Positions 1 through 9,521 of a stretch of 64,000 nucleotides of DNA are shown piece by piece; the first letter of the stretch is position 1; each line of letters begins with the position of its first letter. The position numbers were made by a program, and so were the translations under genes. Origin of the DNA: DATFVA01 sp963764235. GTDB lineage: Bacteria; Bacteroidota; Ignavibacteria; Ignavibacteriales; Ignavibacteriaceae. The stretch is from positions 248,001-312,000 of the forward strand of contig CAVXRO010000008.1 in NCBI GenBank assembly GCA_963764235.1, read 5' to 3'. A model generated the notes under the pieces. The model was not told the origin of the DNA, ran no database searches, and saw only the letters and a list, made by a program, of their open reading frames with translations.

Positions 1-61
1 ATTTCATCTGCTTAAAAACTGATTAATAGGAAAATGATGCCCGTTTAATTATTTTCACTAA

Positions 62-1042
62 ATGGATGATTACAATTCACAACCGGATCCATTAAATGAG
101 GATCCCGATAAAAATAAAGAAACTAAAACCGATCCCGGAGAGCATTCCGGCGGAGGTATCCAGCCCCAGATAAACCCAATTGCTGCCGCATTCATCGGCT
201 TAATAGGCGGTTTTATACTATATCAGATTGTCGGGGGTGTAATAACACTGCTGATATTCGGTATGAACCTGGATACAGCCCCTGTTAATGCGGTCAGGCT
301 TATGACTATGGGAGGACAGATTCTCTTTATGCTTCTGCCTGCATTATTATTTTCAAAATGGTTTTATCTTGATGTATCGGCGGTGATCAGGACAAGAGTG
401 CCTTCCTGGAAGGAATTTGCTTTGTTTGGAATAGGAATAATAATTCTTACCCCGCTTCTGCAGTATGTTATCACTGTACAAAATTACCTTATAGATATCT
501 GGGCGGCAAGTTCTCCCTTTATTAATTCTATAAAATCAGCTCTCGATTCATTAAACGACCTTGTAGAAAAAACTTACGGTAATTTGTTGACGGCACATAA
601 CATCTATGAGGCGTTCTTGGTTATACTGGTGGTTGCTTTTGTTCCTGCACTCTGTGAAGAGACATTGTTCCGGGGATTTATACAGAAAAGTTTTGAATTA
701 AAGATTAAACCTGTCTGGGCCGCACTTATCACCGCAATATTTTTTGGAATTTATCATTTTAACCCGTATGGTATGATAGCATTGATAATTCTTGGTTTTT
801 ATTTCGGCTTTGCCGCTTATATGAGCAATTCTATCCTGGTTCCAATGAGTCTTCATTTTACTAATAATTTTATAGCAATAATGGTATATTTTCTTATCGG
901 AAATGAGGATCTTATTAATTCCAAACCGGGAACAGATATTGACATATATTCAGCGGTGTTGATGATAATCCTATTGACTCTTATAATGATAGGTCTGATT
1001 ATTACTATTAGAAAATATTATTCAAAACAGATTATTACTTAA
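62..1042 (+). CDS. CPBP-family intramembrane metalloprotease
   Basis: A 326-residue polytopic membrane protein with an acidic, proline-rich cytoplasmic N-terminus (about residues 1-38) followed by several hydrophobic segments. The three CPBP/CAAX-protease signatures are visible: EETLFR (residues 199-204, the EExxxR motif), FGIYH (228-232) and HFTNN (265-269). By family knowledge these residues bind the metal and water of a Rce1-like glutamic protease. The family's substrates in bacteria are mostly unknown, and some members only act in peptide maturation or immunity. It stands first in the plus-strand run, 9 bp before a small zinc-ribbon gene, so the two are probably co-transcribed. Family assignment is firm; the substrate is unknown. 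Confidence 0.9.
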   Translation: MDDYNSQPDPLNEDPDKNKETKTDPGEHSGGGIQPQINPIAAAFIGLIGGFILYQIVGGVITLLIFGMNLDTAPVNAVRLMTMGGQILFMLLPALLFSKWFYLDVSAVIRTRVPSWKEFALFGIGIIILTPLLQYVITVQNYLIDIWAASSPFINSIKSALDSLNDLVEKTYGNLLTAHNIYEAFLVILVVAFVPALCEETLFRGFIQKSFELKIKPVWAALITAIFFGIYHFNPYGMIALIILGFYFGFAAYMSNSILVPMSLHFTNNFIAIMVYFLIGNEDLINSKPGTDIDIYSAVLMIILLTLIMIGLIITIRKYYSKQIIT

Positions 1043-1051
1043 GGAGGAAAT

Positions 1052-1408
1052 ATGCCTGTATGCCCTAATTGCGAATACGAATACGTTGAAGGGATTACTA
1101 TTTGTCCCGACTGCGGTACCAGGCTTGTGGACGATGAATATTTTGTTCAGCCTGAGGATTGGACTGAAGAAAACTGGCAGGTTGTTTATACCTCAGGTCA
1201 GGAATATGACGTTGAAATGCTCAGGGATAACCTGGAAAGCGCCGGTATAAAGACCTCTATACTTTCACAGAAGGACAGGAATTTTCCTGCTCCGGGCGAT
1301 TTTTCTCTCGTGAAATTGTTTGTCAGAAATGAGGATGTTCAATCGGCTCTCAATTTTATCGAGCAGATTAAGAGCCAGGAGAGCAGTGAAGAAAATGAAG
1401 AAGAATAA
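1052..1408 (+). CDS. Small zinc-ribbon protein with a DUF2007-like domain
   Basis: A 118-residue soluble protein preceded by an excellent ribosome binding site (AAGGAGGAAA directly upstream of the ATG). The N-terminus is a rubredoxin-like zinc ribbon with cysteine pairs C4/C7 and C18/C21. Residues about 43-108 (VVYTSGQEYDVEMLRDNL, then a KLFVRNEDVQSA strand-helix) resemble the DUF2007 'putative signal-transducing' fold, which is ferredoxin-like and related to PII-type beta-alpha-beta units. The tail is a run of glutamates. No enzymatic residues are evident. Placed between the CPBP protease and cdsA with gaps of under 10 bp, so it shares their transcript. The function is unknown; DUF2007 membership is judged by eye. 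Confidence 0.75.
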   Translation: MPVCPNCEYEYVEGITICPDCGTRLVDDEYFVQPEDWTEENWQVVYTSGQEYDVEMLRDNLESAGIKTSILSQKDRNFPAPGDFSLVKLFVRNEDVQSALNFIEQIKSQESSEENEEE

Positions 1409-1414
1409 ACTCTG

Positions 1415-2236
1415 ATGGCTCTGGGCAACACAACACAGAGAGTGCTTGTTTCCCTGGCTGCAATACCGGTTATTATTGCAGCAAGCTATTTCGGGGGGAT
1501 TTATTTCTTTTTGTTTACAGCTTTAATAGCTGTTGTTTCTTTTTATGAATTCAGCAGATTCGTAAAGAAAAAGGATGTATTTGTCAATATTGCAATTGGG
1601 ATTGTATTCATTCTGCTTCTTCTTGTTAATGAATTTTTTCACTACCTCGACATTTATTACTTCATTCTTGTACTTACGGTCATCCTTACACTCTTTGAGT
1701 TATTCAGAAATAAAGGCTCTGCGATACTTAATATCGGAACAACTATGCTGGGTATACTGTATATAGGTTTTTTTGCAGATGCTTTGCTCGCAATAAGGGA
1801 GTTTTATCCCCGGATCGAATATCTGTACCAGCGCGGCGGTTTCCTGATAATCTCAATTCTTGCTGCAATCTGGATATGTGATTCCGCAGCTTTCTTTGGC
1901 GGAACCAGCCTTGGAAAACATAAGCTTTTTCCCCGCGTAAGTCCTAAAAAAAGCTGGGAAGGAGCCGTATTCGGCTTCGTATTCTCCATATTGACCATGC
2001 TGCTTGCCAAAGTAATTATTTTGGACTTCCTAAGCTGGACTTCTGTGGTTATTTTAGGCGTTATTATAGGAATAATAGGTCAGATTGGAGATCTCGTAGA
2101 ATCTCTCTTTAAGCGGGATGCGGGAGTAAAAGATTCTTCAGGAATAATTCCGGGACATGGCGGAATTTTCGACAGATTTGATTCTCTCCTCTTTACAGCA
2201 CCTGTGATTCTGCTTTATCTTAAAAATTTTGCCTGA
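1415..2236 (+). CDS. cdsA: Phosphatidate cytidylyltransferase (CDP-diglyceride synthase)
   Basis: Makes CDP-diacylglycerol from phosphatidic acid and CTP, the branch point for phosphatidylethanolamine, phosphatidylglycerol and cardiolipin synthesis in the inner membrane. The 273-residue protein has about eight hydrophobic segments and carries the complete C-terminal CDS signature: KRDAGVKDSSG at about residues 233-243, then IPGHGGIFDRFD ending at about 256. Another conserved stretch, WICDSAAFFGG with GKHKLFPRVSPKKSWEG, lies near residues 150-190. The length is normal for the family. The start lies 6 bp after the preceding gene and the stop 13 bp before rimO, so this is an operon gene. Confidence 0.96.
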   Translation: MALGNTTQRVLVSLAAIPVIIAASYFGGIYFFLFTALIAVVSFYEFSRFVKKKDVFVNIAIGIVFILLLLVNEFFHYLDIYYFILVLTVILTLFELFRNKGSAILNIGTTMLGILYIGFFADALLAIREFYPRIEYLYQRGGFLIISILAAIWICDSAAFFGGTSLGKHKLFPRVSPKKSWEGAVFGFVFSILTMLLAKVIILDFLSWTSVVILGVIIGIIGQIGDLVESLFKRDAGVKDSSGIIPGHGGIFDRFDSLLFTAPVILLYLKNFA

Positions 2237-2249
2237 AACATAGATTTGT

Positions 2250-3566
2250 ATGAATAATAATAATAAATCCGGCCTCAGCATAATTACGCTGGGATGTTCA
2301 AAGAATACGGTCGATTCTGAAAGACTAATGAACCAGCTTAAACTTAATAAACTTAGGCTGAACGAAAATCCGGAAGATTCAGATACTGTCATAATTAACA
2401 CCTGTGGTTTTATTGAATCAGCAAAGCAGGAATCAATCAATACTATTCTGAATGCAGTTTCGCTTAAGTACCAGGGTAAAATGAAGAAAGTCATAGTTGC
2501 AGGGTGTCTTTCTGAGAGATACATGGAGGATCTTCGAGGTGAGATCCCGGAAGTAGATGCCTGGTTCGGTACTGAAAAATATGAGGAAATACTTAAAGAA
2601 CTGGGCGGCAAATTAAAATATGATCTTCTCGGTGAAAGAGTTCTTTCGTCTCCATCGCATACTGCTTATCTGAAGATTTCAGAAGGATGCGACCATCCCT
2701 GTTCTTTCTGTGCCATTCCCTTAATGCGCGGAAAGCATAAATCAAAATCCATTGAAGACCTTGTGAGGGAAACAGAATTCCTTGCCCGGAATAACACAAA
2801 AGAGCTTGTGCTTATTGCGCAGGACACCACGGATTACGGCAGAGATATTTATGGCAGGAAGATGATTCCGGAACTCTTAAACCGGTTAAGCGAGGTTGAG
2901 GGTATACAATGGATCCGTTTAATGTATGCGTATCCCTCACAGTTCCCTGATGAGCTTATTGATGTAATCGCCGGCAATCCGAAGGTTTGTAGATATGTCG
3001 ACATTCCTCTTCAGCATATTTCCGATAATGTTTTGAAATCTATGAGGAGGGGGGTTACAGCCAAAAGAACTAGAGAACTGATCAGAAAACTTAAGGACCG
3101 TGTACCTGGTATTACGTTAAGAACTACTTTTATCGTCGGTTACCCGAATGAGGGCGAAGATGAATTCAGGGAGTTATGTGAATTTGTGAAAGAAACAGAA
3201 TTTGACAGGATAGGAACATTTACATTCTCTATGGAGGAAAATACGAGCAGTTTTATCCTTGGGGATCCGGTACCTGAAAAGGTTAAACTTGAGAGAAGAA
3301 ATGAATTAATGGAAATCCAGAAAGAGATTTCGTTAAAGATAAATAGTAGATTTGAAGGCAGGAAGCTGGATGTTTTGATAGAGGGTAAAGAAGGCGATTA
3401 TTTCATCGGAAGATCGTATCGCGATGCACCTGAAGTTGACGGCGAGGTCCTTATTCCCTCCAACGGAAGAAAACTGAAACCGGGTGAGTTTTATACCGTT
3501 GATGTTTTCGATTATAATGAATATGATTTGTATGCCAACATTTCCCGGAATGGGAGAAAAAAATGA
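2250..3566 (+). CDS. rimO: Ribosomal protein S12 methylthiotransferase RimO
   Basis: A radical-SAM methylthiotransferase that adds a methylthio group to the conserved aspartate of ribosomal protein S12. The 438-residue protein shows the UPF0004 N-terminal domain with auxiliary-cluster cysteines C16, C52 and C86, then the radical SAM CxxxCxxC at C147, C151, C154 (EGCDHPCSFCAIP), and a C-terminal TRAM domain (about 370-438). The opening LGCSKNTVDSE and the PLMRGKHKSKS stretch are the forms seen in RimO rather than MiaB. It overlaps the next gene by 4 bp, indicating translational coupling. Length and motifs are complete. Confidence 0.96.
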   Translation: MNNNNKSGLSIITLGCSKNTVDSERLMNQLKLNKLRLNENPEDSDTVIINTCGFIESAKQESINTILNAVSLKYQGKMKKVIVAGCLSERYMEDLRGEIPEVDAWFGTEKYEEILKELGGKLKYDLLGERVLSSPSHTAYLKISEGCDHPCSFCAIPLMRGKHKSKSIEDLVRETEFLARNNTKELVLIAQDTTDYGRDIYGRKMIPELLNRLSEVEGIQWIRLMYAYPSQFPDELIDVIAGNPKVCRYVDIPLQHISDNVLKSMRRGVTAKRTRELIRKLKDRVPGITLRTTFIVGYPNEGEDEFRELCEFVKETEFDRIGTFTFSMEENTSSFILGDPVPEKVKLERRNELMEIQKEISLKINSRFEGRKLDVLIEGKEGDYFIGRSYRDAPEVDGEVLIPSNGRKLKPGEFYTVDVFDYNEYDLYANISRNGRKK

Positions 3567-4840
3567 AAAATTTATTAAAAATTATACTGCTGCTTCTTTT
3601 CGTTCAGTCGGTGCATGCCCAGGTTGAAACCGCAAACCAGCCCGATGAAACTAGGTCGCTCCCGAAGTTTTACCAGGACTTCCTTAACTTTTATACACCT
3701 GACAGTGCAACCACCAGGGTAGATGCTTTTATCCAGGTTCCGTATAACCAGATACAGTTTGTAAAATCTGATAAAGGATTTACTGCAAGCTATACCGTTA
3801 CTATATCAGTTTTTAATGAAAGCAGGGATCAGCTGGTAGTTGAAAAGGTCTGGAACGAGGAAGTAAATGAAAAAGATTTTGAACAAACCAACAGTCAGAA
3901 TAACTATAACCTGAGCTTTAAGTCGTTTTTCCTTCCGCCCGGTTCATTTCTGATCAGAAGTTCAGTGGAAGATAAGGAATCAAAGAAAGAATACTCTACG
4001 GAAAATCCCTTTAGAGTAAAATCCCTGGAAGAAACTCCGGCATTGAGTGATGTTATTTTTATTTCTAAGATATCGGAAACAGGGGATGCAAAAAAAATAC
4101 TGCCGAATGTATCCGGGAATGTCGCTACTCAAAAAGAAGGAGTGCCGTTATTTTTTGAAGCTTACTCAGATTCTGCAAGTGATATGAGGATGGAATATAT
4201 AATTACGAACGATAAAAAGGATATAATATTTCAAAGTAACGAATCCCAGCATCTTGATTCAGGGAAGACCCAGATTTTCCATACTATTAAAGACAGTACA
4301 ATAAGTCTTGGTAAATATTTATTAACAATCTCCCTCCTTAACAATAAGGGTGTTGCGGTTGCATCAACTAACAAGGGATTTTTTTCAAGATGGAGCGGCG
4401 TTCCTACAACTGTAAAGGACCTCGACCTTGCTGTTGATCAGCTGGTTTATATAGCCTCTCAGTCTGAGCTAGACTATATAAAGGATGCTAAGACAAAAGA
4501 AGAGAAAACCAAACGGTACCTCGAGTTCTGGAAGAAAAAGGACCCAAGTCCCTCAACCGAGGAGAATGAAGTCTTCAACGAATATTACCGCAGGATCGAA
4601 TACGCGAACCAGCATTTTTCACATTATGTAAAAGGCTGGAAAACCGACCGCGGAATGGTTTTTATCCTGCTGGGTGCGCCTAATAATGTGGATCGCCATC
4701 CTTTTGATGTGGATTCAAAACCATATGAGATCTGGCAGTATTACCAGATGAACAGACAATTCGTTTTTGTTGACGAGAACGGATTTGGAGATTACAGGCT
4801 CATAACTCCTCTATACGGGGATGATTACCGCTATAGATAA
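3563..4840 (+). CDS. GWxTD domain-containing exported protein
   Basis: A 425-residue protein with a signal peptide (MKNLLKIILLLLFVQSVHAQ, cleavage near residue 20). The middle is beta-rich, and the C-terminal part holds the domain named for its motif: GWKTDRG at about residues 358-364, followed by ILLGAPNNVDRHPF and YEIWQYY. GWxTD proteins are common in Bacteroidetes, Ignavibacteria and related phyla and have no established function. The stop is 2 bp before the downstream kinase and the start overlaps rimO, so it is clearly part of the operon. Its position next to an Omp85-family gene suggests an envelope role, which is an inference. Confidence 0.88.
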   Translation: MKNLLKIILLLLFVQSVHAQVETANQPDETRSLPKFYQDFLNFYTPDSATTRVDAFIQVPYNQIQFVKSDKGFTASYTVTISVFNESRDQLVVEKVWNEEVNEKDFEQTNSQNNYNLSFKSFFLPPGSFLIRSSVEDKESKKEYSTENPFRVKSLEETPALSDVIFISKISETGDAKKILPNVSGNVATQKEGVPLFFEAYSDSASDMRMEYIITNDKKDIIFQSNESQHLDSGKTQIFHTIKDSTISLGKYLLTISLLNNKGVAVASTNKGFFSRWSGVPTTVKDLDLAVDQLVYIASQSELDYIKDAKTKEEKTKRYLEFWKKKDPSPSTEENEVFNEYYRRIEYANQHFSHYVKGWKTDRGMVFILLGAPNNVDRHPFDVDSKPYEIWQYYQMNRQFVFVDENGFGDYRLITPLYGDDYRYR

Positions 4841-4842
4841 AT

Positions 4843-5808
4843 ATGATAGTTACAGTAACGTTAAATCCTCTGCTTGAAAGAAGATATTCTTTTAAAAAGA
4901 TAAATTACCCGGGAGGCAACCGGGAAGGGAAGGTTCTTATCCACGCAGGAGGTAAAGGCATAAATGTCAGCCGGCAGTTAAATCAGCTGGGTACGCCGGG
5001 ACTGGCTTTTACGTTTCTTGGCGGAAATAACGGTAAGATTTTCAGAGATATCCTGAAAAGAGAGAGTATAAATTTTACGGCAGTTAAAACGGATTCTGAA
5101 ACCCGTGAGGGTGTAGTCCTGATTGATGAAAACAGTCGGGATGTAACTAGTCTCTTCGGAGATAATCCGGAGATCTCTCCTGAGGAAACAGATGAGTTCA
5201 AAGAAAAACTTGATAAAATAATTCAGAACTGTGAGATAGTTATATTTTCCGGAAGTTCCCCGTGTAAAAATACTGGCGGACTCATACCTTTCGGAATTGA
5301 GGCTGCCAACAGATACGATAAAATATCTATATGCGATACTTACGGAAACCATTTACAGGATTGCATAAACGCGGGTCCCACTATCCTTCACAATACTATA
5401 GATGAACTCAGGTATTCGCTTAATATTAAGCTAGATTCCGAAGACACTATACTTTCTTTTATGGACGGGCTTTATAAAAAGGGAATCAAGCAAAGCTACC
5501 TGACGAACGCAGAAAAGATTTTTTATTCCTCCAACTTTGATTTTCATTTCAAAGTAACTCCGCCGGAGGTTAAGACTTTTGACTCCACCGGAAGCGGAGA
5601 TAGTTATATGGCAGGTATTATTTACAGCTGGCACAAAGATTTGACTTTTGAAGAAGGATTAAAATTAGCAGTTTCGTTAGGTGCATTGAATGCTTCAAGG
5701 GCAGACACAGGCAATGTTCCTCTCAAAGATGCTAATGAACTAATGTCCATGGTTGAAGTTGTTCCTATTGGTAAGAAAATGAAAACTTTAGATGTTACGC
5801 CTCGTTAA
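4843..5808 (+). CDS. PfkB-family sugar kinase, 1-phosphofructokinase type
   Basis: A 321-residue ribokinase-fold enzyme. The start MIVTVTLNPLLERRY and the glycine pair in HAGGKGINVSRQL (about residues 31-43) are those of the FruK/LacC/PfkB subfamily that phosphorylates sugar phosphates such as fructose-1-phosphate, fructose-6-phosphate or tagatose-6-phosphate. The PfkB signature near the C-terminus is DSTGSGDSYMAG (from about 247), with D253 the expected catalytic base. There is no adjacent PTS or aldolase gene to fix the substrate. The last 17 bp overlap the start of the next gene, an unusually long overlap that still fits translational coupling. Confidence 0.88.
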   Translation: MIVTVTLNPLLERRYSFKKINYPGGNREGKVLIHAGGKGINVSRQLNQLGTPGLAFTFLGGNNGKIFRDILKRESINFTAVKTDSETREGVVLIDENSRDVTSLFGDNPEISPEETDEFKEKLDKIIQNCEIVIFSGSSPCKNTGGLIPFGIEAANRYDKISICDTYGNHLQDCINAGPTILHNTIDELRYSLNIKLDSEDTILSFMDGLYKKGIKQSYLTNAEKIFYSSNFDFHFKVTPPEVKTFDSTGSGDSYMAGIIYSWHKDLTFEEGLKLAVSLGALNASRADTGNVPLKDANELMSMVEVVPIGKKMKTLDVTPR

Positions 5809-7555
5809 ATACATACCGGTCTTTTTATTATTCATTTCTTCATTGTCAGCACAGGTTATTAAAGATTTCAATGTCGTCGGCAACCGTGTTTTTGATGATG
5901 ACGATTATTTTAGCTGGAGCGGTCTAAATACAGGGGTGAAGTATACGCAAAACATCCTGGATACGCTAAAGATCAATATTGCCGCTGAACTCGGTAAGAG
6001 AGGATACCTTGAAAGCAGTTTCGATTCAACTTATGCAGTGCTCTCACCCGATTCCCAGAAAGTAACCTTAAACCTTTCTATTGATGAGGGTAGACCCACA
6101 TATATTAACCATTTTGTTTATGCAGGCGCGGATTCAGAAGATACTGTTAAGATAATTCCTCTTTTTGACTTCCTGGAAGGAGAAATACTAAATAAATATG
6201 ATCTTGAAACATCGATTGCAAATTCACTCAATTACTACGAAGACTCCGGGAATCCTTTTGCCAAAGTCATTATAAACTCGGTGTACATTTATTATGATTC
6301 CCTTAAAGATGAAGGCCTGGCAGATATATATCTTGATTTCAGAAAAGGAGAGGATAGGAAAATCGACAGGGTTGAAATAACAGGGAATTCCTCTACCAAA
6401 GATTATGTGATTGTGCGAGAACTCCGGTTAAATAAAGGAGAAATGTACTCGCAATCCAAAATTGATGAGCTGCCCAAAAGACTGAACAGGCTTCGCTTTT
6501 TTGAACCGGTAGGCCCTCCTCAGTTCTACATAAACGGTGAAAATGAGGGGGTTCTGGCATTGAATGTAAAGGAGAAACAGACAAATAACTTCGATGGAAT
6601 AATCGGCTATATCCCGGGAACAAAGGATAATGAGAAAGGTTATCTCACCGGCCTGGTTGATATTAGTATGAGAAATCTTTTCGGAACAGGACGGGCAGCC
6701 GCTGTAAGGTGGCAGCAGTTTGACAGGTATTCACAGGAGCTTGAACTAAAATATCTCGAACCCTGGCTGTTCGGTTATCCTTTTAACATTAATGGCGACT
6801 TTTATCAGCGCAAGCAGGATTCAACTTATGTTCAGAGAAAAATCGGCGGATCACTGGAATACCTAGCAACAGAAGATATTTCTGCATCTGTACTGGTCTC
6901 ATCTGAACATGTCATCCCAACGATTAACAAAAATCCGATGTTCACTGTTTTTAACAGCAGTGCCTTAACAACAGGGTTGAATCTTAAATTTGATAATAGG
7001 GATGATCCTTATTCGCCAACCGAAGGATTACTTTTTCTTACTTCATATTCATTTAGCAGGAAGAAGATATACGGTCCAAAGGAATTTATTACTTCAGAAA
7101 TTAAAACAAATGTAAACCTGCAGAGATTTACGCTCGATATCGGAGGATATTACCAGCTTTTCAACAGACAGGTTGTCGCTTTAAGTCTGCACGGTAAAGA
7201 ATTACGAGGATCCTTTTTTGAAGATAGTGATTTATTCAGGCTGGGAGGAACCAATACACTCAGGGGATATAGAGAAAACCAGTTCCTTGGTTCAAGGATC
7301 GGCTGGGGCAATCTTGAATACCGACTTCTGCTAACAAGAAGAACATTTGCATTCCTCTTTTTCGATGCGGGATATTATTACAGAAAGCCTGAACCCGAAA
7401 GAAACATTTTTAAACAGGAAGGCTTCAAAACAGGATATGGCGTGGGCCTGAATATTGAAACCGGGGTTGGTGTGCTGGCAGTTAGTTTTGCACTGGCAGC
7501 CGGAGATTCATTCTCCGACGGCAAAATTCATTTCGGTATAGTGAACGAATTTTAA
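5792..7555 (+). CDS. Omp85-superfamily outer-membrane protein (POTRA plus barrel)
   Basis: A 587-residue protein with a signal peptide (VKYIPVFLLFISSLSAQ, about residues 5-21), POTRA-like repeats over about residues 22-260, and a C-terminal 'surface antigen' barrel. The barrel has a typical Omp85 segment, FRLGGTNTLRGYRENQ at about 480-495, and ends in aromatic-rich strands with a final phenylalanine (IVNEF). It is shorter than BamA (usually about 750-850 residues) and closer to TamA or FhaC size. The family inserts or secretes proteins at the outer membrane; the specific client is unknown. It overlaps the kinase gene by 17 bp. Confidence 0.88.
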   Translation: MLRLVKYIPVFLLFISSLSAQVIKDFNVVGNRVFDDDDYFSWSGLNTGVKYTQNILDTLKINIAAELGKRGYLESSFDSTYAVLSPDSQKVTLNLSIDEGRPTYINHFVYAGADSEDTVKIIPLFDFLEGEILNKYDLETSIANSLNYYEDSGNPFAKVIINSVYIYYDSLKDEGLADIYLDFRKGEDRKIDRVEITGNSSTKDYVIVRELRLNKGEMYSQSKIDELPKRLNRLRFFEPVGPPQFYINGENEGVLALNVKEKQTNNFDGIIGYIPGTKDNEKGYLTGLVDISMRNLFGTGRAAAVRWQQFDRYSQELELKYLEPWLFGYPFNINGDFYQRKQDSTYVQRKIGGSLEYLATEDISASVLVSSEHVIPTINKNPMFTVFNSSALTTGLNLKFDNRDDPYSPTEGLLFLTSYSFSRKKIYGPKEFITSEIKTNVNLQRFTLDIGGYYQLFNRQVVALSLHGKELRGSFFEDSDLFRLGGTNTLRGYRENQFLGSRIGWGNLEYRLLLTRRTFAFLFFDAGYYYRKPEPERNIFKQEGFKTGYGVGLNIETGVGVLAVSFALAAGDSFSDGKIHFGIVNEF

Positions 7556-7613
7556 TACAGATTGATTTTGTTCTTCTTTTCTTTCTAATTTTCCGACAAA
7601 ATTTACGGGATTA

Positions 7614-8459
7614 ATGAACCACTTGTCGAAAATTTACGGTCTTATCAACCTGGTGCGGATTGTTAATGCTCTGATTACATTCTTTTCAGTAATTGTTGCC
7701 TATATAATCTGTACCGGCATCTCATCGATTAATGGAATAATCCTCCTGGCTGCTGCTGCGGCTTCACTGGTGACAGCTGCAGGAAATGTTATCAACGATA
7801 TTTGGGATTATGAAGTAGATTCAATAAACAAACCCGAGAGGTCACTCCCTTCGGGAAGGGTTTCCAAAAAAGCTGCACTCAATCTGTATTTTTCACTGGT
7901 ACTGATTTCTTTGGTTATTGCCGAAATGCTTGGCTGGGTAATTTTGGGAATTATAATATTATCGCATCTCCTGCTGCTGATTTATTCGATCGGACTTAAG
8001 AAAATACCTTTCCTTGGAAATTTTGAAGTTTCATTTCTGACAGGGTTTGTATTCATTTATGGGGGTCTTATTGCAGGTAATATTAATGCCGCAGTTATTC
8101 CGGCAGTATTTGCCTTCCTTATAAACTTTGCGCGTGAAGGTATAAAGACAATGGAAGATTTACCAGGAGACAAAAGTGCAGGTATAACGACATTCCCTCA
8201 GCTTTACGGAAATGAGTTTTCAAGAAAGCTCATATCTGCCTTTTTACTTTTGCTGTTACTTTTTACTTTTGTGCCGTTCTTAAAAGGCTATTACGGGATT
8301 GAATATTTTCTGATTATCATGGCAGTGGTTGATCCGCTGCTGGTTTATGTGGTTAAATCACTCCTTGAGAACAAGCCGACATTAAACTTGAATAAATTAA
8401 GTTTTTTGTTAAAATTGAACATGATTTTCGGACTTACGGCAATATACTTTGGAAGATGA
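7614..8459 (+). CDS. UbiA-family prenyltransferase (geranylgeranylglycerol-phosphate type)
   Basis: A 281-residue polytopic membrane protein. It has both aspartate-rich motifs of UbiA prenyltransferases: NDIWDYEVD (N61, D62, D65, D69) and EDLPGD (E181, D182, D186), which bind Mg-diphosphate of the prenyl donor. The sequence style, with NVINDIWDYEVDSINKPERS and LPSGRVS, is that of the group annotated as geranylgeranylglycerol-phosphate geranylgeranyltransferase, widespread in Bacteroidetes-like genomes. Menaquinone or heme O synthesis are the alternatives and cannot be excluded from sequence alone. It overlaps rnhB by 4 bp. Confidence 0.88.
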   Translation: MNHLSKIYGLINLVRIVNALITFFSVIVAYIICTGISSINGIILLAAAAASLVTAAGNVINDIWDYEVDSINKPERSLPSGRVSKKAALNLYFSLVLISLVIAEMLGWVILGIIILSHLLLLIYSIGLKKIPFLGNFEVSFLTGFVFIYGGLIAGNINAAVIPAVFAFLINFAREGIKTMEDLPGDKSAGITTFPQLYGNEFSRKLISAFLLLLLLFTFVPFLKGYYGIEYFLIIMAVVDPLLVYVVKSLLENKPTLNLNKLSFLLKLNMIFGLTAIYFGR

Positions 8460-9097
8460 GAAAATTCGATAATTCATTCCGAACGGATACTATAGAATTA
8501 ATAGCAGGTACTGATGAAGTCGGGCGCGGTCCTCTGGCTGGACCTGTAGTTGCCGCTTCAGTGATCTTTCCAAAAGATATCGTCATATACGGAATAAGGG
8601 ATTCGAAAATGCTGACCGAGGAAGAGAGAGAAAAACTTCTTCCCAGGATACTTGAACGGTCTGTTGCCTGTTCTGTATCGGTCATTTCACATGCACAGAT
8701 CGACAGGATAAATATTCTTCAGGCTTCACTCCTTGCAATGTACACTTCACTTACACGTCTTAAGGTTCAGCCTCACCTGATTCTGGTTGACGGGAATAAA
8801 GGTTTTGATTATCCCGTTCCTGTAATTCCTGTTATTAAAGGTGATGCCAAATCATTTGCGGTTGCCGCAGCTTCAATTGTGGCTAAAGTCGCCCGCGACA
8901 GACTTATGAAAAGATTATGCCCCCGTTTTCCTCAATACCTCTGGTCAAAGAATAAAGGATATGCAACCCCGGAACATATAGAGGCTATAAAAATCTACGG
9001 TGCTTCACCTCTCCACCGAAAAACATTTTTGAGAAGGATTCTTGAAGAGGGACTGGAACCCGAACTTGAATTTGAAATGGAACCCCCTTTGGATTGA
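8456..9097 (+). CDS. rnhB: Ribonuclease HII
   Basis: Cleaves the RNA strand of RNA-DNA hybrids and removes misincorporated ribonucleotides. The 213-residue protein has the motif AGTDEVGRGPLAGPVVAA (D20, E21), then LVDGNKG (D112) and IKGDAKSFAVAAAS (D130), which match the four-acid active site of the family. The end of the family core, KGYATPEHIEAI, is present, followed by a short acidic tail. It overlaps the prenyltransferase by 4 bp and abuts yraN, a common pairing in bacteria. Confidence 0.97.
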   Translation: MRKFDNSFRTDTIELIAGTDEVGRGPLAGPVVAASVIFPKDIVIYGIRDSKMLTEEEREKLLPRILERSVACSVSVISHAQIDRINILQASLLAMYTSLTRLKVQPHLILVDGNKGFDYPVPVIPVIKGDAKSFAVAAASIVAKVARDRLMKRLCPRFPQYLWSKNKGYATPEHIEAIKIYGASPLHRKTFLRRILEEGLEPELEFEMEPPLD

Positions 9098-9099
9098 AT

Positions 9100-9462
9100 A
9101 TGGAAATCGGTCATAAAGAATTGGGGAGACTCGGCGAAGAATTAGCAGCTGAAAAACTTCGCGAAAAGGGATTCCACATTATCGAGACTAATTACCGGTT
9201 TGGAAGAGGAGAACTGGACATAATCGCTAAGGAGGGTGATACCCTGGTATTTGTTGAAGTTAAATCGCGTCTGAACCTTGAGATGGGAGATCCTGTATAT
9301 GGTGTAACACCGGCCAAAGTTAAGCAAATAAAAAAAATTGCTGATCTATATTTATTCGAAAAGGGTATTGATGAAGTCGAATGCCGCTTCGATGTGGTTA
9401 CCGTATTATTTGAAAACCCCGCAGACCCTCAGGTAGTGCATTATCCCGATGCTTTTGATTAA
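9100..9462 (+). CDS. yraN: UPF0102 (YraN) family nuclease-like protein
   Basis: A 120-residue protein of the YraN family, which has a restriction-endonuclease-like fold; a role in Holliday-junction or DNA processing is suspected but not established. The core GRGELDIIAKEG followed by LVFVEVKSR gives the ExD...ExK metal-binding arrangement. The ATG at 9100 is chosen; a TTG two codons upstream (9094) overlaps the rnhB stop codon and is an equally possible start. Gene order rnhB-yraN is widely conserved. No terminator with a T-run is obvious after it. Confidence 0.92.
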   Translation: MEIGHKELGRLGEELAAEKLREKGFHIIETNYRFGRGELDIIAKEGDTLVFVEVKSRLNLEMGDPVYGVTPAKVKQIKKIADLYLFEKGIDEVECRFDVVTVLFENPADPQVVHYPDAFD

Positions 9463-9521
9463 AGCTCCGTTGCATGTGTATGTAATTCCACACTTTTTAT
9501 CTATCTAAGTTTTTTCCTTCC

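Noticed and set aside
9470..9505. Weak GTGT...ACAC hairpin with T-run after yraN as a terminator
   Set aside because: The stem is only four base pairs.
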